A DNA stretch of 64,000 bases from assembly GCA_963787675.1 (NCBI GenBank), contig CAWBDV010000019.1, forward strand, positions 301,204-365,203. The letters are read 5' to 3'. The position numbers and the translations under genes are program-made. The notes beneath the pieces are model-generated. The model was not told where the DNA came from, made no database searches, and was given only the letters and a program-made list of their open reading frames with translations. The stretch's first letter is position 1. Each line of letters opens with the position of its first letter. The DNA comes from JAJPKK01 sp963787675. Lineage in GTDB: Bacteria; Pseudomonadota; Alphaproteobacteria; Rhizobiales; Xanthobacteraceae. This document shows positions 36,876-45,872 of this stretch, in pieces.

Positions 36876-38058
36876 TCAGGACGAAGGCGGCAGCGTGGCG
36901 GCGCTGAAGGGCTTCGACGGCGCCCCGTCGATCATGAGCCTGAGGTAAATCCGATGGTTGGGAAACTGGATAAGGTCGATCCCGTCGAACTCCTCGGCGA
37001 ACTCGCGGACGAAGTACGGTGCGTCCTCGGCGCCGAGGCGGAACGAGATGACCGTCCCTATGTTCCCCAGGACCGCGTGCCGCACATCCGGCTCCAGCTG
37101 ATGCAAATATTGATGCGCGATCGTAAACCCCACACGGTACTTCCTCAATTCCGAGAGCATGTTCGTGACGGCGAGCGTCGTGAAGGTCTGGAATTCGTCG
37201 ACGTACACGAAGAACTCGCGCCGACTTTCGGCCGGCACGTCCGCCCTGCTGAACGCCGCCAACCCTATCGTCGTAACCAGCAGGCCGCCCAGGAGCGAAG
37301 AGCTGTCCTCGCCGAGGCGCCCCTTGGCAAGGTTGACGAGCAGCACCTTGCCTTCGTCCATAACACTACGAATGCGGATCTCGGATTTCGACGAGGTGAG
37401 GATGCGATGGAGGAGCGGGTCGGCGAGGAAGGCTCCGACTTTGTTTTGGATCGGCGCGACCCCGTCGCTGCGGTAGCCGAAGGTCAAGCGCTCGAACTCC
37501 GTCTCGAAGAAAGCCCGGACGGTCTTGTTCTTGACCGACTTCGTCAGCTCCTTGCGGTATGCGCGGTCCGCGAGTACGCGCAGGATGTCGGCTGTAGTGC
37601 TGTCGGGCCGCTCCAGGAGCGCCATGAGCACGTTCCGGAGGATATGTTCCATCCGCACGCCCCAGGCCTCCGGCCACATCTTCTTGAACACCTCCAGGAA
37701 CCCCGAGGCGGCGAGCGCGATGCGGTCCTCGCGTACATGACGGAGCGGATTGTAGCCGTAGGGCTGCGAGGGGTCGGCGGCATTCAGGTAGATCACATCC
37801 GTAGCGCGCCACTCCGGAATCTTGGCAACGACGCGCTCGACCAGGTCGCCGTGCGGGTCGATGAGCGCGAAGCCCGCCCCGCGAGAAAGGTCTTGGAGCG
37901 CCATCGTCTCCAGGAGCGTCGATTTCCCCGTACCCGTTTTTCCGATGACATACACGTGGGACATGCGGTCTTCGGTCTTGATGCCGAAGACGTGCTTGTT
38001 GGCACGAAAGTCGAACTCGCGCGAAATGAATGTGATCGCCGAGGTGCATGGCCGGCAT
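36876..38058 (-). CDS. TraG/HerA-like DNA-pumping ATPase (module 1), one surplus base near 38014
   Basis: About 393 residues after repair. The Walker A frame begins MSHVYVIGKTGTGKSTLLET. Dropping one T from GAGTTC (38013-38018) extends it upstream to MPAMHLGDHIHFARVDFRAN, the expected start of this family. Other motifs are FALIDPHGDLVERVVAKIPE, the Walker B strand FFVYVDEFQTF and IAHQYLHQLEPDVRHAVLGN. It is the soluble type, with no N-terminal membrane helix. I know close relatives chiefly from Patescibacteria and conjugative elements. No relaxase or VirB genes are present. The likely role is DNA translocation or loading. Confidence 0.8.
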
Positions 38059-38147
38059 TGTCGGGGGAGAGAGAAGATGTGGTAAGGGGGCAGAATGTGC
38101 AGGGGACGCGAACTTTCGTGTGACGCCGGTAGCCCCGCGCCGTCCCC

Positions 38148-38930
38148 TTAGTCCTCTCGTAAATCCCGCAACACGACGAGACCAGAGATATCGTCCGGCA
38201 CGCTGCTCTCTTCCGCCCAATAGGCATCGTCCAGATATCCGTCTGGCCGTACCCGATCACTCATTTCGATCAGCCGCGATACTCTGTCAGGAATAACTTG
38301 GGGGTGAACAACGTAATCCCGCCCCGCTACGTCTCGGACAAAGTTGCTGGCAGCGCCAAGGAGGTCAGTTCGGTCTGACTGACACACGAGCATATGCCAA
38401 GGATACATAACATCACTAAGGTCTTTCACTTTGTTTGATTGCGCCTGTCTCACACTGTGAGGAAACGCAAGTGTACAACCCCAGAAGCTGGGTCTTCGAT
38501 AGTCGTGGCGGCACTTATTAAACCCGTTGAATCGAGGATGAGGAAAGTTGAAAAAGCAATAAAGCGGTATGCAGTTGGCGTTCTTGGATACACGGACCAG
38601 CCTATCTAGTTGGTCATATCGGTTCGGGCCTGGCTTGTAGAGCGCCTGATACAATCCATTCCGAAAAAGTCGCTTCGCCTGGACGCGAAACGGAAAAGCT
38701 CTCGCGCCACGGATGAACCACCATTCCCAATCTGCCCCATGTTTGCTCTCCGCAGGTTTTGATGCCAGATCGATCTTAAAATCTCTGCCCTGATGCGCAA
38801 GTGCAATGTCGTAGAGAGAAGATTCAGTGAGCGTCTCTTCGCTCAAAGAGAGACCGAGCCTCGCAGCAGTGTCCATTCGGTTCCACACGACGCCGGCTTC
38901 CTTACGAAATGTCGCGCAGAGAGTCGGCAT
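38148..38930 (-). CDS. DUF6615-like hypothetical protein
   Basis: 260 residues from MPTLCATFRKEAGVVWN. The motif run ETLTESSLYDIALAHQGRDF, ADWEWWFIRGARAFPFRVQ and QAKRLFRNGLYQAL matches my memory of DUF6615, a family with a restriction-like look seen in accessory regions. The gene is AT-richer than its neighbours. It lies 90 bases upstream of the ATPase gene on the same strand and is divergent from the ART-like gene. The assignment is by motif memory and the function is unknown. Confidence 0.6.
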   Translation of the reverse strand: MPTLCATFRKEAGVVWNRMDTAARLGLSLSEETLTESSLYDIALAHQGRDFKIDLASKPAESKHGADWEWWFIRGARAFPFRVQAKRLFRNGLYQALYKPGPNRYDQLDRLVRVSKNANCIPLYCFFNFPHPRFNGFNKCRHDYRRPSFWGCTLAFPHSVRQAQSNKVKDLSDVMYPWHMLVCQSDRTDLLGAASNFVRDVAGRDYVVHPQVIPDRVSRLIEMSDRVRPDGYLDDAYWAEESSVPDDISGLVVLRDLRED

Positions 38931-39096
38931 ATGAGGTTCCCGTGATTTAAGGGGTCTTCTGGAAATTATATCAACTTCTGTATCACTACACATGAATGTG
39001 ATTCTGGTGCGTCGCGCCTCATGGCGTGAGGTAGCGACGCGACGCCTCTCATAGGTACCTGTGACCGGATTTCTGCTCCATGCGAACTCCTGTCGC

Positions 39097-39837
39097 ATGG
39101 ACTGGTATATCGTCATCAAATCGATTAACGGCCGCCGGTACCGGTATCGTCAGAAGACGCGCCGGGAGGGCAAGCGCGTCCGTACCAAAAGCGAATACGT
39201 CTGCCCCGAGATCATCATCGGGTATCACGGCACGTTCGCGAAGTTCGAGCACTTCAGCTACGACTACGTCGGGTCGGCCAACGATTGCGACAGCTCGCAT
39301 GAGGGATTCTTCTTCGCCTCCAATCCGAAAGTTGCCGCCTCCTATGCCTCGACGGAGTTAGCCCGGCAGCGCGGGCTTGCGGTAACCATTCGGACGATCG
39401 AGGCCCGGATCCTGTCCTTGGCGGGCGTGACATGCTTCTATGCCAGAAATGCTTTGGAGAAGAACGAATTGCAGCCGGATATTGCCAATAGGGTGAGGCA
39501 CTTCCTGCGAATGCATGAGCGGGCCACAGACAAGCTACGCACCACTCAAATCACGAAGGTTGCTTTTTCTAAGCGCGCCGAGGTGAAGAAGTGCGTCCTC
39601 GATCTGAAGAACCCGTACGTCTATCACATGAACGGGCGGCGCTATGACGACTCCGAATTCTGCGAGGCGATCACCGAGGCCAAGGAGAACGGGCACGATG
39701 GGGTCATCATCAGGAAGACCTACGATCCCGGGTCCTGCTTCTCAGACAGCCCGGTGACAGACGTGTATGTCGTGTTCGATCCCGATCAGATTCGCCCCCA
39801 TTCGACTGCCGGCGCCTCGACTTCCGAAGCGACGTAA
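39097..39837 (+). CDS. ADP-ribosyltransferase-like (ART-PolyVal type) protein
   Basis: 246 residues from MDWYIVIKSINGRRYRYRQK. IIIGYHGTFAKFEHFSYDYV, EGFFFASNPKVAASYASTE and NGHDGVIIRKTY with YVVFDPDQIRP follow the order of ART-PolyVal domains: a strand with H-G-T, a Y/F-rich strand, and a final VVFDP strand. Such domains modify proteins or nucleic acids and ride on phages and plasmids as toxins or counter-defence. Activity is not shown by sequence alone. It is divergent from the DUF6615-like gene. Confidence 0.6.
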   Translation: MDWYIVIKSINGRRYRYRQKTRREGKRVRTKSEYVCPEIIIGYHGTFAKFEHFSYDYVGSANDCDSSHEGFFFASNPKVAASYASTELARQRGLAVTIRTIEARILSLAGVTCFYARNALEKNELQPDIANRVRHFLRMHERATDKLRTTQITKVAFSKRAEVKKCVLDLKNPYVYHMNGRRYDDSEFCEAITEAKENGHDGVIIRKTYDPGSCFSDSPVTDVYVVFDPDQIRPHSTAGASTSEAT

Positions 39838-40037
39838 CACTACGCGTAACACTACAGCAGTCTGACATCGCGAACGGCCCAAAGGATGACTGGACCTCCT
39901 GCGCGGACTGACCGCCGCTCACCTACAAGACTCGCCGAACAGTCGCGCTGTTTTAATTTGGGAAAGAAAGGACAAGAGTCACCCGCGGAAACCGCCCAGT
40001 TGACCTTTGAATTCGAGAGGAAAGGCGTCGACGCGGT

Positions 40038-40412
40038 GTGCCCCTCCAACATTCAACGGGCGTAAGTTTGACAGCGCGGCGGCCGTCGCGGTTGCGACGT
40101 TGGCCGTCGCGCCATCACAACGAACGACATTATCAAAGCGCTCAGCGTAGACTCTGGCCCGGCGGCTTGCTTATTGCGCTCAAATATTGGGGTCCCCACG
40201 TCGTCGTTAGCTCGGAGATCATGATCGTCACCGCCGTTGTGTGGGTTCTTTCGTTTATTTGGATCGGTCTAATAACGCGGACGTGGGTTCGAGTGCCGGC
40301 TGACGCCTATGGATGGCAACTTCTGGCCGCCTGCGACACATTAGCGGTAACCGGGACAGTGATTAGCGGAGCCAGGGGTCGCAGCGGGTCCTCTTCAACG
40401 AAGCCAAAGTGA
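40038..40412 (+). CDS. possible small membrane protein
   Basis: The convincing part is the C-terminus from an ATG at 40221: MIVTAVVWVLSFIWIGLITR followed by a short soluble tail (63 residues). The upstream Arg-rich part (from 40038) may not be translated. The stop lies 6 bases before the metallo-beta-lactamase-fold gene, which suggests one operon. No family recognised. Confidence 0.4.
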   Translation: MPLQHSTGVSLTARRPSRLRRWPSRHHNERHYQSAQRRLWPGGLLIALKYWGPHVVVSSEIMIVTAVVWVLSFIWIGLITRTWVRVPADAYGWQLLAACDTLAVTGTVISGARGRSGSSSTKPK

Positions 40413-40418
40413 AAGTAC

Positions 40419-41297
40419 ATGAGCACCGTAAAATCATATTCTGTAGGTAACGGTGACATGTTCTATATAAACCATGGCGCCGACAGCTTCACGATTATCG
40501 ACTGCTGCCTTCCAGATGATGACCGGGAGGCAATCCTCGAAGACATTCAGAATGCAAGAAGGGGAAAGAGCGTAACCCGCTTTATCTCAACGCACCCCGA
40601 CGAGGACCACTTAGTCGGGCTAAAGGAGTTAGACAAGGAGCTCAAACTAACTAACTTTTATTGCATAAAAAATCAGGTTACCAAAGAGGACGAATCAGAA
40701 GACTTCAAGCACTATTGCGCGCTGCGAGATTCCGAAAAGGCTTTCTTCATTTACCAAGGGGTCACCCGTAGGTGGCTTAACATTACTAATAACGAAAGGG
40801 GATCAGCGGGAATTCGGGTGCTCTGGCCCAACTCTAGCAACGGGGACTTCAAGGAAGCCTTGGCAGCTGCCGAGGAAGGAGAAAGCCCGAACAATATTTC
40901 TGCAATCCTTACGTACCAAACAGGTAACGTGACTTTCATGTGGATGGGGGATCTAGAGACCGACATGATGGAAAAGATTGTCGATGACATCAAATGGCCG
41001 AAAGTTCATATCCTGTTTGCTCCGCACCACGGCCGCCACAGTGGGCGTGTGCCGCACGCTATTCTTGACAAGATCAAGCCCGAGATAATCGTGATCGGCG
41101 AAGCGCCTTCGCGATATCTGCACTACTATGGCGGGTATGAGATTTTGACGCAAAACTCGGCCGGCGACATTATATTTGAGTGCGACAGCAAGAAGGTTCA
41201 CATTTTCACCTCTCGAAACACATACGAGGTTGCCCATCTTGATGATGAAGACGTATCTGGCACTGAAGGAACCTACATTGGTACGCTAAACGTGTAA
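40419..41297 (+). CDS. metallo-beta-lactamase-fold hydrolase, ComEC-like domain
   Basis: 292 residues. The metal motif reads STHPDEDHLVGL (an HxDEDH variant of HxHxDH), with a later Asp in WMGDLETDM and His in FAPHHGRHSGRVPH. This is the ComEC/Rec2-type MBL branch, standalone and without membrane domains. Similar proteins occur in defence islands and may act on nucleic acid or cyclic nucleotides; here that is inference. The gene is markedly AT-richer than the backbone. It may be co-transcribed with the small membrane protein upstream. Confidence 0.75.
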   Translation: MSTVKSYSVGNGDMFYINHGADSFTIIDCCLPDDDREAILEDIQNARRGKSVTRFISTHPDEDHLVGLKELDKELKLTNFYCIKNQVTKEDESEDFKHYCALRDSEKAFFIYQGVTRRWLNITNNERGSAGIRVLWPNSSNGDFKEALAAAEEGESPNNISAILTYQTGNVTFMWMGDLETDMMEKIVDDIKWPKVHILFAPHHGRHSGRVPHAILDKIKPEIIVIGEAPSRYLHYYGGYEILTQNSAGDIIFECDSKKVHIFTSRNTYEVAHLDDEDVSGTEGTYIGTLNV

Positions 41298-41425
41298 TTA
41301 TTCTTGCTTCGTGGCATTCCCGTTTTTTGTTAAGTGGCTTTGCACAAAGGCCGCCGGTCTGGGAAAAGTAGATGATGAAAGTATCGGTGATGAATGAGTC
41401 GGTATAAGTTGTTCGGGTTGAATAA

Positions 41426-41457
41426 CACAAAGGCCACCTCTGGAGGCGGCTTTTGTG
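41426..41457. terminator. hairpin terminator
   Basis: CACAAAGGCCACCTC and GAGGCGGCTTTTGTG form a near-complete 14-bp stem with a short loop, about 130 bases after the hydrolase stop. The T-run is short, so this is a moderate call. Confidence 0.55.
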
Positions 41458-41687
41458 CGGTTGCTCGTGCCAGTCTTGTCTGCACTGCTCTCTGGTGATA
41501 ATTCGCCGTCGCGCACGTGTTATAATGCGTTGACAGCGGGTTGCCATTTAACTGATACGAGCCGACTCTTCGTGATCAGTCATGTACACGACTGATAGTT
41601 CTCATTCTACCTCATACGTCCTTCATTTAAGCCAATAATTTCGGATTCACGCTCCCATTCGTCGCGTTCACGTGAACCTAATTTCAA

Positions 41688-41710
41688 GGTTCGAATCCCA
41701 CCCTCTCCGC
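41688..41710 (+). repeat. tRNA-Ser 3'-end fragment, candidate attachment core of the second integrase
   Basis: GGTTCGAATCCCACCCTCTC followed by CGC equals the T-arm and acceptor end of a bacterial tRNA-Ser. No 5' tRNA portion precedes it. It sits 24 bases from the end of the second integrase gene, the usual place for an att core. I found no second copy in the window. Confidence 0.6.
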
Positions 41711-42179
41711 TTGGCGGAATACGAAGCTGGGTTGTCATGCTGCCATTTCAGAGCGGAAATCCTCAACTTTTTGCGGGCGAACGATCCGAGCCATCTGCTT
41801 GCGTTGTGTTTCGAGCCATGCGTTGACGCCGGGTTGCCCACAATCCGCGACTGGTGCGGTCTTGGGATTCAGCATGTCGATAGCGGCGCGCAATGTAGAG
41901 GGGGCGAGGTGCGCGTATCGCATGGTGGTTGTGATCGAGGAATGGCCCATCAGCATTTGCACTGCGGTCATCGGCGCGCCCCGCGCTGCGAGGTGGGACG
42001 CAAACGTATGCCGAAGCGTATGCCACCCAATTTTACGCAAACCCGCTCTCCGTCGCACCGTTGCGAGTTTACGTTTGAGGCACTGGCCATCGAACGGTCG
42101 TCTTCTGTCGTCGAGGAATACGTATCCGCTGGGTGCTTTTCTCGCGAGGAGCATCTCGTACACGTCAATGTCCATGCAG

Positions 42180-42244
42180 ATTCCGGTGCATCGCGGACAG
42201 TCATTCCGGCGCATTGCGGACAGCATTCCGGTGATTGCGGACAG
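42180..42244 (+). repeat. left terminal repeat array of the IS21-family element
   Basis: Three direct copies of ATTCCGG-N-GCAT-N-GCGGACAG at 42180, 42203 and 42225. These are probable IstA binding sites, matched in inverse by the right-end array. Confidence 0.85.
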
Positions 42245-42328
42245 TTTCTTATGAGCGTTTAGACAGCACTCCCTTCGACATCCGAATCAGTAGATCGGCG
42301 GTCCCTGTGAAGAAAACAGGGGCTGCCG

Positions 42329-43870
42329 ATGGCGAGGATGAGAATGTCGATGAGGAAAATCCGTGAGGTGCTGCGGCTGACGCATGAGTTGGGGCTCAGC
42401 GTCCGTGAGGTGCGCGAGGCAACAGGCGTCGGCAAGACGGCGGTTTCGGAATACGTGAGGCGAGCCAAGGTGGTCGGGATCTCATGGCCGATCCCGCCGG
42501 AGATCGGTGACGCCGCATTGGAGGGGCTGTTGTTCACGCCGGCGGGCTTCCACGAAGGCTCGACGAAGCGGCTGCCGGACTGGTCGAAGGTGCACGAAGA
42601 ACTCAAGCGGCGCGGCGTGACGCTGATGATCCTGTGGGAGGAGCATCGCGCCGCGTATGTCGACGGCCACGGATACTCGCGCTTCTGCGAGCTTTACGGC
42701 GAATGGAGAAGGCGTCTCTCGCCGACAATGCGGCAGACGTATTTGGCGGGCGATAAGCTGTTCGTCGATTGGGCCGGCGACAAGGTTCCGATCATCGATC
42801 CGATGACGGGCGAGGTGCACGAGGCGCACATCTTCGTCGCGGCACTCGGCGCGTCGAGCTACACCTACGCCGAGGCGCGCTGGAGCGAGACGCTGCCCGA
42901 CTGGATTGGTGCGCACGTCAACGCGCTCGACTTCCTCGGCGGTGTGCCAAAGGCTGCGGTGCCGGACAATCTCAAAGCCGGCATCACGAAGCCATCGCGC
43001 TACGAGCCGGGCGTCAACAGGACGTATCAGGATCTCGCCGATCACTACGGCTTCGTCGTGCTGCCGGCGCGCGTTCGACGCCCGCGTGACAAGGCCAAGG
43101 TCGAGGCCGCCGTCGGCATCGTCTCTCGCTTCGTGCTCGGCAAGTTGCGCAACCGGCGCTTCTTCTCCTTGGTCGAGTTGAACGACGCCGTTCGCGACTG
43201 CGTAACGAAGATCAACGCGAAGGTGATGAAGCATCTGAAGCAGAGCCGCAATGATCTCTTCACCAGTCTCGACCGGCCGGCGCTGAAAGGGCTCCCGAGC
43301 GAGCGCTACCAATATGCCGAATGGAAGCGCTGCACGGTCGCGCCCGACTATCATGTCGAGGTCGATGGCCATTACTACTCGGTGCCGTTCGGGCTGTTGC
43401 GCGAGACCGTGGAGGCGCGCTTCACGAACGGAACCATCGAGGTCTTCCACAAGGGCGAGCGGATTGCGAGCCACCTGCGCTCGCGCGTCGCGCATAAGCA
43501 CACGACGATCCCGCAGCACATGCCGTCGAGCCATCGGCGTTATGCGGAGTGGTCGCCTACACGCCTGTTGCGCGAGGCCGAGAAGATCGGTCCGGCCACG
43601 ATCGCGCTGTTTGAGGCGATCATGAAGGCAAAGCCGCATCCCGAGCAGGGCTTCCGCTCGTGCCTTGGCATCCTCAGCCTCGTGAAGAGCTATGGACCGG
43701 AGCGCATCGAGGCGGCGGCCAGGCGCGGCAACGATATTCGCGCCACCACCTACGGCTCGATCAAGTCGATCCTGCAGAACGGGCTCGATCGCGCCTTCGC
43801 CAAACCGAACACGCCGGACGCAACCCCGATCCGGCACGCCAACATCCGCGGGCGTGGCTACTACCACTGA
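42329..43870 (+). CDS. istA: IS21-family transposase IstA
   Basis: 513 residues. An N-terminal HTH (LGLSVREVREATGVGKTAVS) is followed by the DDE core: Asp in LFVDWAGDKVPIID, Asp in AVPDNLKAGITKP and Glu in RDKAKVEAAVGIV. The C-terminus carries the beta-barrel segment VEVDGHYYSVPFGLLRETVE. It is full length and shows no disruption. It catalyses cut and strand transfer together with IstB. Confidence 0.96.
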   Translation: MARMRMSMRKIREVLRLTHELGLSVREVREATGVGKTAVSEYVRRAKVVGISWPIPPEIGDAALEGLLFTPAGFHEGSTKRLPDWSKVHEELKRRGVTLMILWEEHRAAYVDGHGYSRFCELYGEWRRRLSPTMRQTYLAGDKLFVDWAGDKVPIIDPMTGEVHEAHIFVAALGASSYTYAEARWSETLPDWIGAHVNALDFLGGVPKAAVPDNLKAGITKPSRYEPGVNRTYQDLADHYGFVVLPARVRRPRDKAKVEAAVGIVSRFVLGKLRNRRFFSLVELNDAVRDCVTKINAKVMKHLKQSRNDLFTSLDRPALKGLPSERYQYAEWKRCTVAPDYHVEVDGHYYSVPFGLLRETVEARFTNGTIEVFHKGERIASHLRSRVAHKHTTIPQHMPSSHRRYAEWSPTRLLREAEKIGPATIALFEAIMKAKPHPEQGFRSCLGILSLVKSYGPERIEAAARRGNDIRATTYGSIKSILQNGLDRAFAKPNTPDATPIRHANIRGRGYYH

Positions 43871-43960
43871 GCAACTCCCGGATGATCGCGTGCCCGGGAG
43901 GCCCGCAAGCGGGCGCGCGCGAAGAAAGCTGCGGGTGAAAAGAAAACAGAGGAATGACAG

Positions 43961-44731
43961 ATGCTTCCACATCCTACATACGACCGGCTGATCGCCCTCG
44001 GTCTCGTCGGCATGGCCAAAGCGTTCGAGGAGCAGCGGCAGCAGCCCGCCGTTGCTTCGCTCACGTTCGAGGAGCGGATCGGCCTCCTCGTCGATCGCGA
44101 GGCCGTCGAGCGCGAAAGCAGGCGGCTCGTCACGCGGCTCAAGTTTGCCAACCTCAGGCAGAACGCCACCATCGAGGATCTCAACACGAAGGCGGCGCGC
44201 GGTCTCGACAAGGCGCTGTTCACCAAGCTCGCGACCGGCGACTGGATCGGGCGGCGACACGACCTCCTGATCACCGGGAAAACCGGCACCGGCAAGAGTT
44301 GGCTCGCCTGCGCACTCGGACATAAGGCGTGCCGTGACGATCGATCGGTACTCTATTATCGCGTGCCACGCCTGCTCGACGCACTTGCACTGGCACGCGG
44401 TGATGGCCGGTACGTACGCCTCCTCAAGAGCCTCGCCCGTGTCGAGCTTCTGATCCTCGACGACTGGGGGCTGGCGCCGCTGACCTCGCAGCAGGGCCGC
44501 GACCTGCTCGAAATCGTCGACGATCGCCACGGCCGCGGCTCCACGATCGTAACCAGCCAGCTCCCCGTCGATCACTGGCACGAGGTGATCGTCGATCCCA
44601 CAATCGCCGATGCCGTCCTCGACCGCCTCGTGCACACCGCCCACCGCCTCGCCCTCGACGGCGAGACCCTGCGCAAGCCACCGGAAAACTCCCGAAAGCG
44701 CGAAAAGCTTGACACCAACACCGCCGAATGA
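43961..44731 (+). CDS. istB: IS21-family helper ATPase IstB
   Basis: 256 residues of the DnaC-like AAA+ type. Walker A is TGKTGTGKSWLACALG, Walker B is LLILDDWGLAPL, and sensor STIVTSQLPVDHW follows. It selects target DNA and activates IstA. It is 90 bases downstream of istA on the same strand, intact, with the usual order for the family. Confidence 0.96.
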   Translation: MLPHPTYDRLIALGLVGMAKAFEEQRQQPAVASLTFEERIGLLVDREAVERESRRLVTRLKFANLRQNATIEDLNTKAARGLDKALFTKLATGDWIGRRHDLLITGKTGTGKSWLACALGHKACRDDRSVLYYRVPRLLDALALARGDGRYVRLLKSLARVELLILDDWGLAPLTSQQGRDLLEIVDDRHGRGSTIVTSQLPVDHWHEVIVDPTIADAVLDRLVHTAHRLALDGETLRKPPENSRKREKLDTNTAE

Positions 44732-44757
44732 CCCCATTAAGCCGTCGACGGGAATTG

Positions 44758-44844
44758 CTGTCCGCGTTCACCGGAACGCTGTCCGCGATCGATCGGAATC
44801 ACTGTCCGCAATCGATCGGAATCACTGTCCGTTTTCGCCGGAAT
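44758..44844 (-). repeat. right terminal repeat array of the IS21-family element
   Basis: Four copies of CTGTCCG-N-TCG-N-CGGAAT at 44758, 44779, 44802 and 44825, inverted relative to the left array. Confidence 0.85.
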
Positions 44845-45589
44845 CCGCAATGTCCATCGGGATGTGCCGTACGCGGTTACTTTTGGGCGATGTGAGCTCG
44901 CCTGTGTAGTCGCATCTGGAGTGCTGCACCGAGATGCTGCGGTTCTGCCAATCGATCGATGACCACTGAAGTGCCTTCAGCTCGCCCTGGCGCATTCCCG
45001 TGCGCAGGGCCGTGAGGATCATCTCGTATGTTGTTCCTCTCGCATGCGACAGGAGCAGCGAGCACTCATCCGGGGAGAGGTAGTCTGCAACGGATGGAGC
45101 GCATTTGAGCCAGGTGACCTTGGGAGGAGCACCTGGCAGCGCGAGCCACTCGTATGCCGTGCAGACGCATTTGCGGAATATGGTGAGGTGGTTGTTAATC
45201 GTTTTGCGAGAGAGTCCCTTTTTAAGGGCCTGCCCCTTGTACTGCTCGATCTTATGAGCAGTTATTTCGCCGACCGGTGCCATCCCGAAAAAGGGTATCA
45301 GGGCCGACCGCAGAACCGTTCTTTTAGTCCTTTGCTCGGAATACTTGTTGTTAGACACAACATATTCGTCGAACCATCTCCAGGCGAATTGCTGGAAGGC
45401 GACATCCTGATCAATCGCATCTCGGTCTATGAGCTCACCCTTGGCGACCCGTTGTCTGAGTATTGCTTCATAGGCGAGCGCACCGGATCGGGAATTCTCA
45501 GGACTTCGTTTCCGGTAACGAGTGTGGTTGAACTGGAAGTCCACCCACCATGAGTTCCTTATTTTTCGTACTCCCATACATGCTTGTTA

Positions 45590-45790
45590 TTAATCGATCG
45601 AGCCCACCCGGCGCTTGCCCAGGTACGCGGCGATGTCGGCTATCATGAACCGAACACAGCCGCCCACTTTGATGAACGGAATTTGCCGGCGCTGCTGCAA
45701 GCGCCGAATGCTGGGGATCGAGATTTTCAGAAGTGCAGCGACTTCGGCGACCGTAAGCAGCTCCGGAGCACGGGCTTGGTCAATCGACAT
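45590..45790 (-). CDS. excisionase-like HTH protein
   Basis: 66 residues. ELLTVAEVAALLKISIPSIR, RLQQRRQIPFIKVGGCVRF and IADIAAYLGKRRV form a MerR/Xis-type helix-turn-helix with wing (HTH_17 class). It lies 12 bases upstream of the second integrase gene on the same strand, the standard xis-int arrangement. It probably directs excision of the inner element. The start at 45790 fits the family. Confidence 0.85.
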   Translation of the reverse strand: MSIDQARAPELLTVAEVAALLKISIPSIRRLQQRRQIPFIKVGGCVRFMIADIAAYLGKRRVGSID

Positions 45791-45872
45791 AGTTGTCAGA
45801 GAGCAGGGCAGTGCGGGCAACCGCTCGTAAGAATACATTCCGGACACAAAATTGGCAAATCGGCATAACAGT

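Larger units (their letters stand above)
42175..44849 (+). mobile_element. IS21-family insertion sequence, 2675 bp
   Basis: The ends are TGCAGATTCCGG on the left and CCGGAATCCGCA on the right (inverted, one mismatch). The 7-bp direct repeat ATGTCCA flanks it at 42168-42174 and 44850-44856. It contains intact istA and istB. Both ends carry arrays of CGGACAG-type repeats. Everything needed for transposition seems present, so the insertion may be recent. Confidence 0.95.
41735..45577 (-). pseudogene. second tyrosine integrase, split by an IS21-family insertion
   Basis: The N-terminal part (45577-44850) starts MGVRKIRNSWWVDFQFN and carries the first catalytic Arg in LRTGMRQGELKALQW. The C-terminal part (42167-41735) has the His-Arg box HTLRHTFASHLAARG and LMGHSSITTTMRYAH with the nucleophile Tyr. 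Removing the element and one copy of the 7-bp target duplication joins RHIPMDI to DVYEMLL in frame, giving exactly 386 residues. It was therefore intact before insertion. It lies next to an excisionase-like gene and a tRNA-Ser fragment. Confidence 0.92.

Noticed and set aside
36876..38058. Complete conjugation system
   Set aside because: Two TraG-like ATPases exist, but no relaxase, VirB4, VirB6 or pilus genes are found, so self-transfer is not supported.
41735..42226. Stand-alone small integrase starting at an ATG near 42226
   Set aside because: That start lies inside the IS terminal repeats. The true reading joins the N-terminal part at 44850-45577.
42482..44737. Long minus-strand open frame across the IS21 element
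   Set aside because: It is antisense to intact istA and istB, Arg-rich, and without family motifs. It is a GC-rich shadow.
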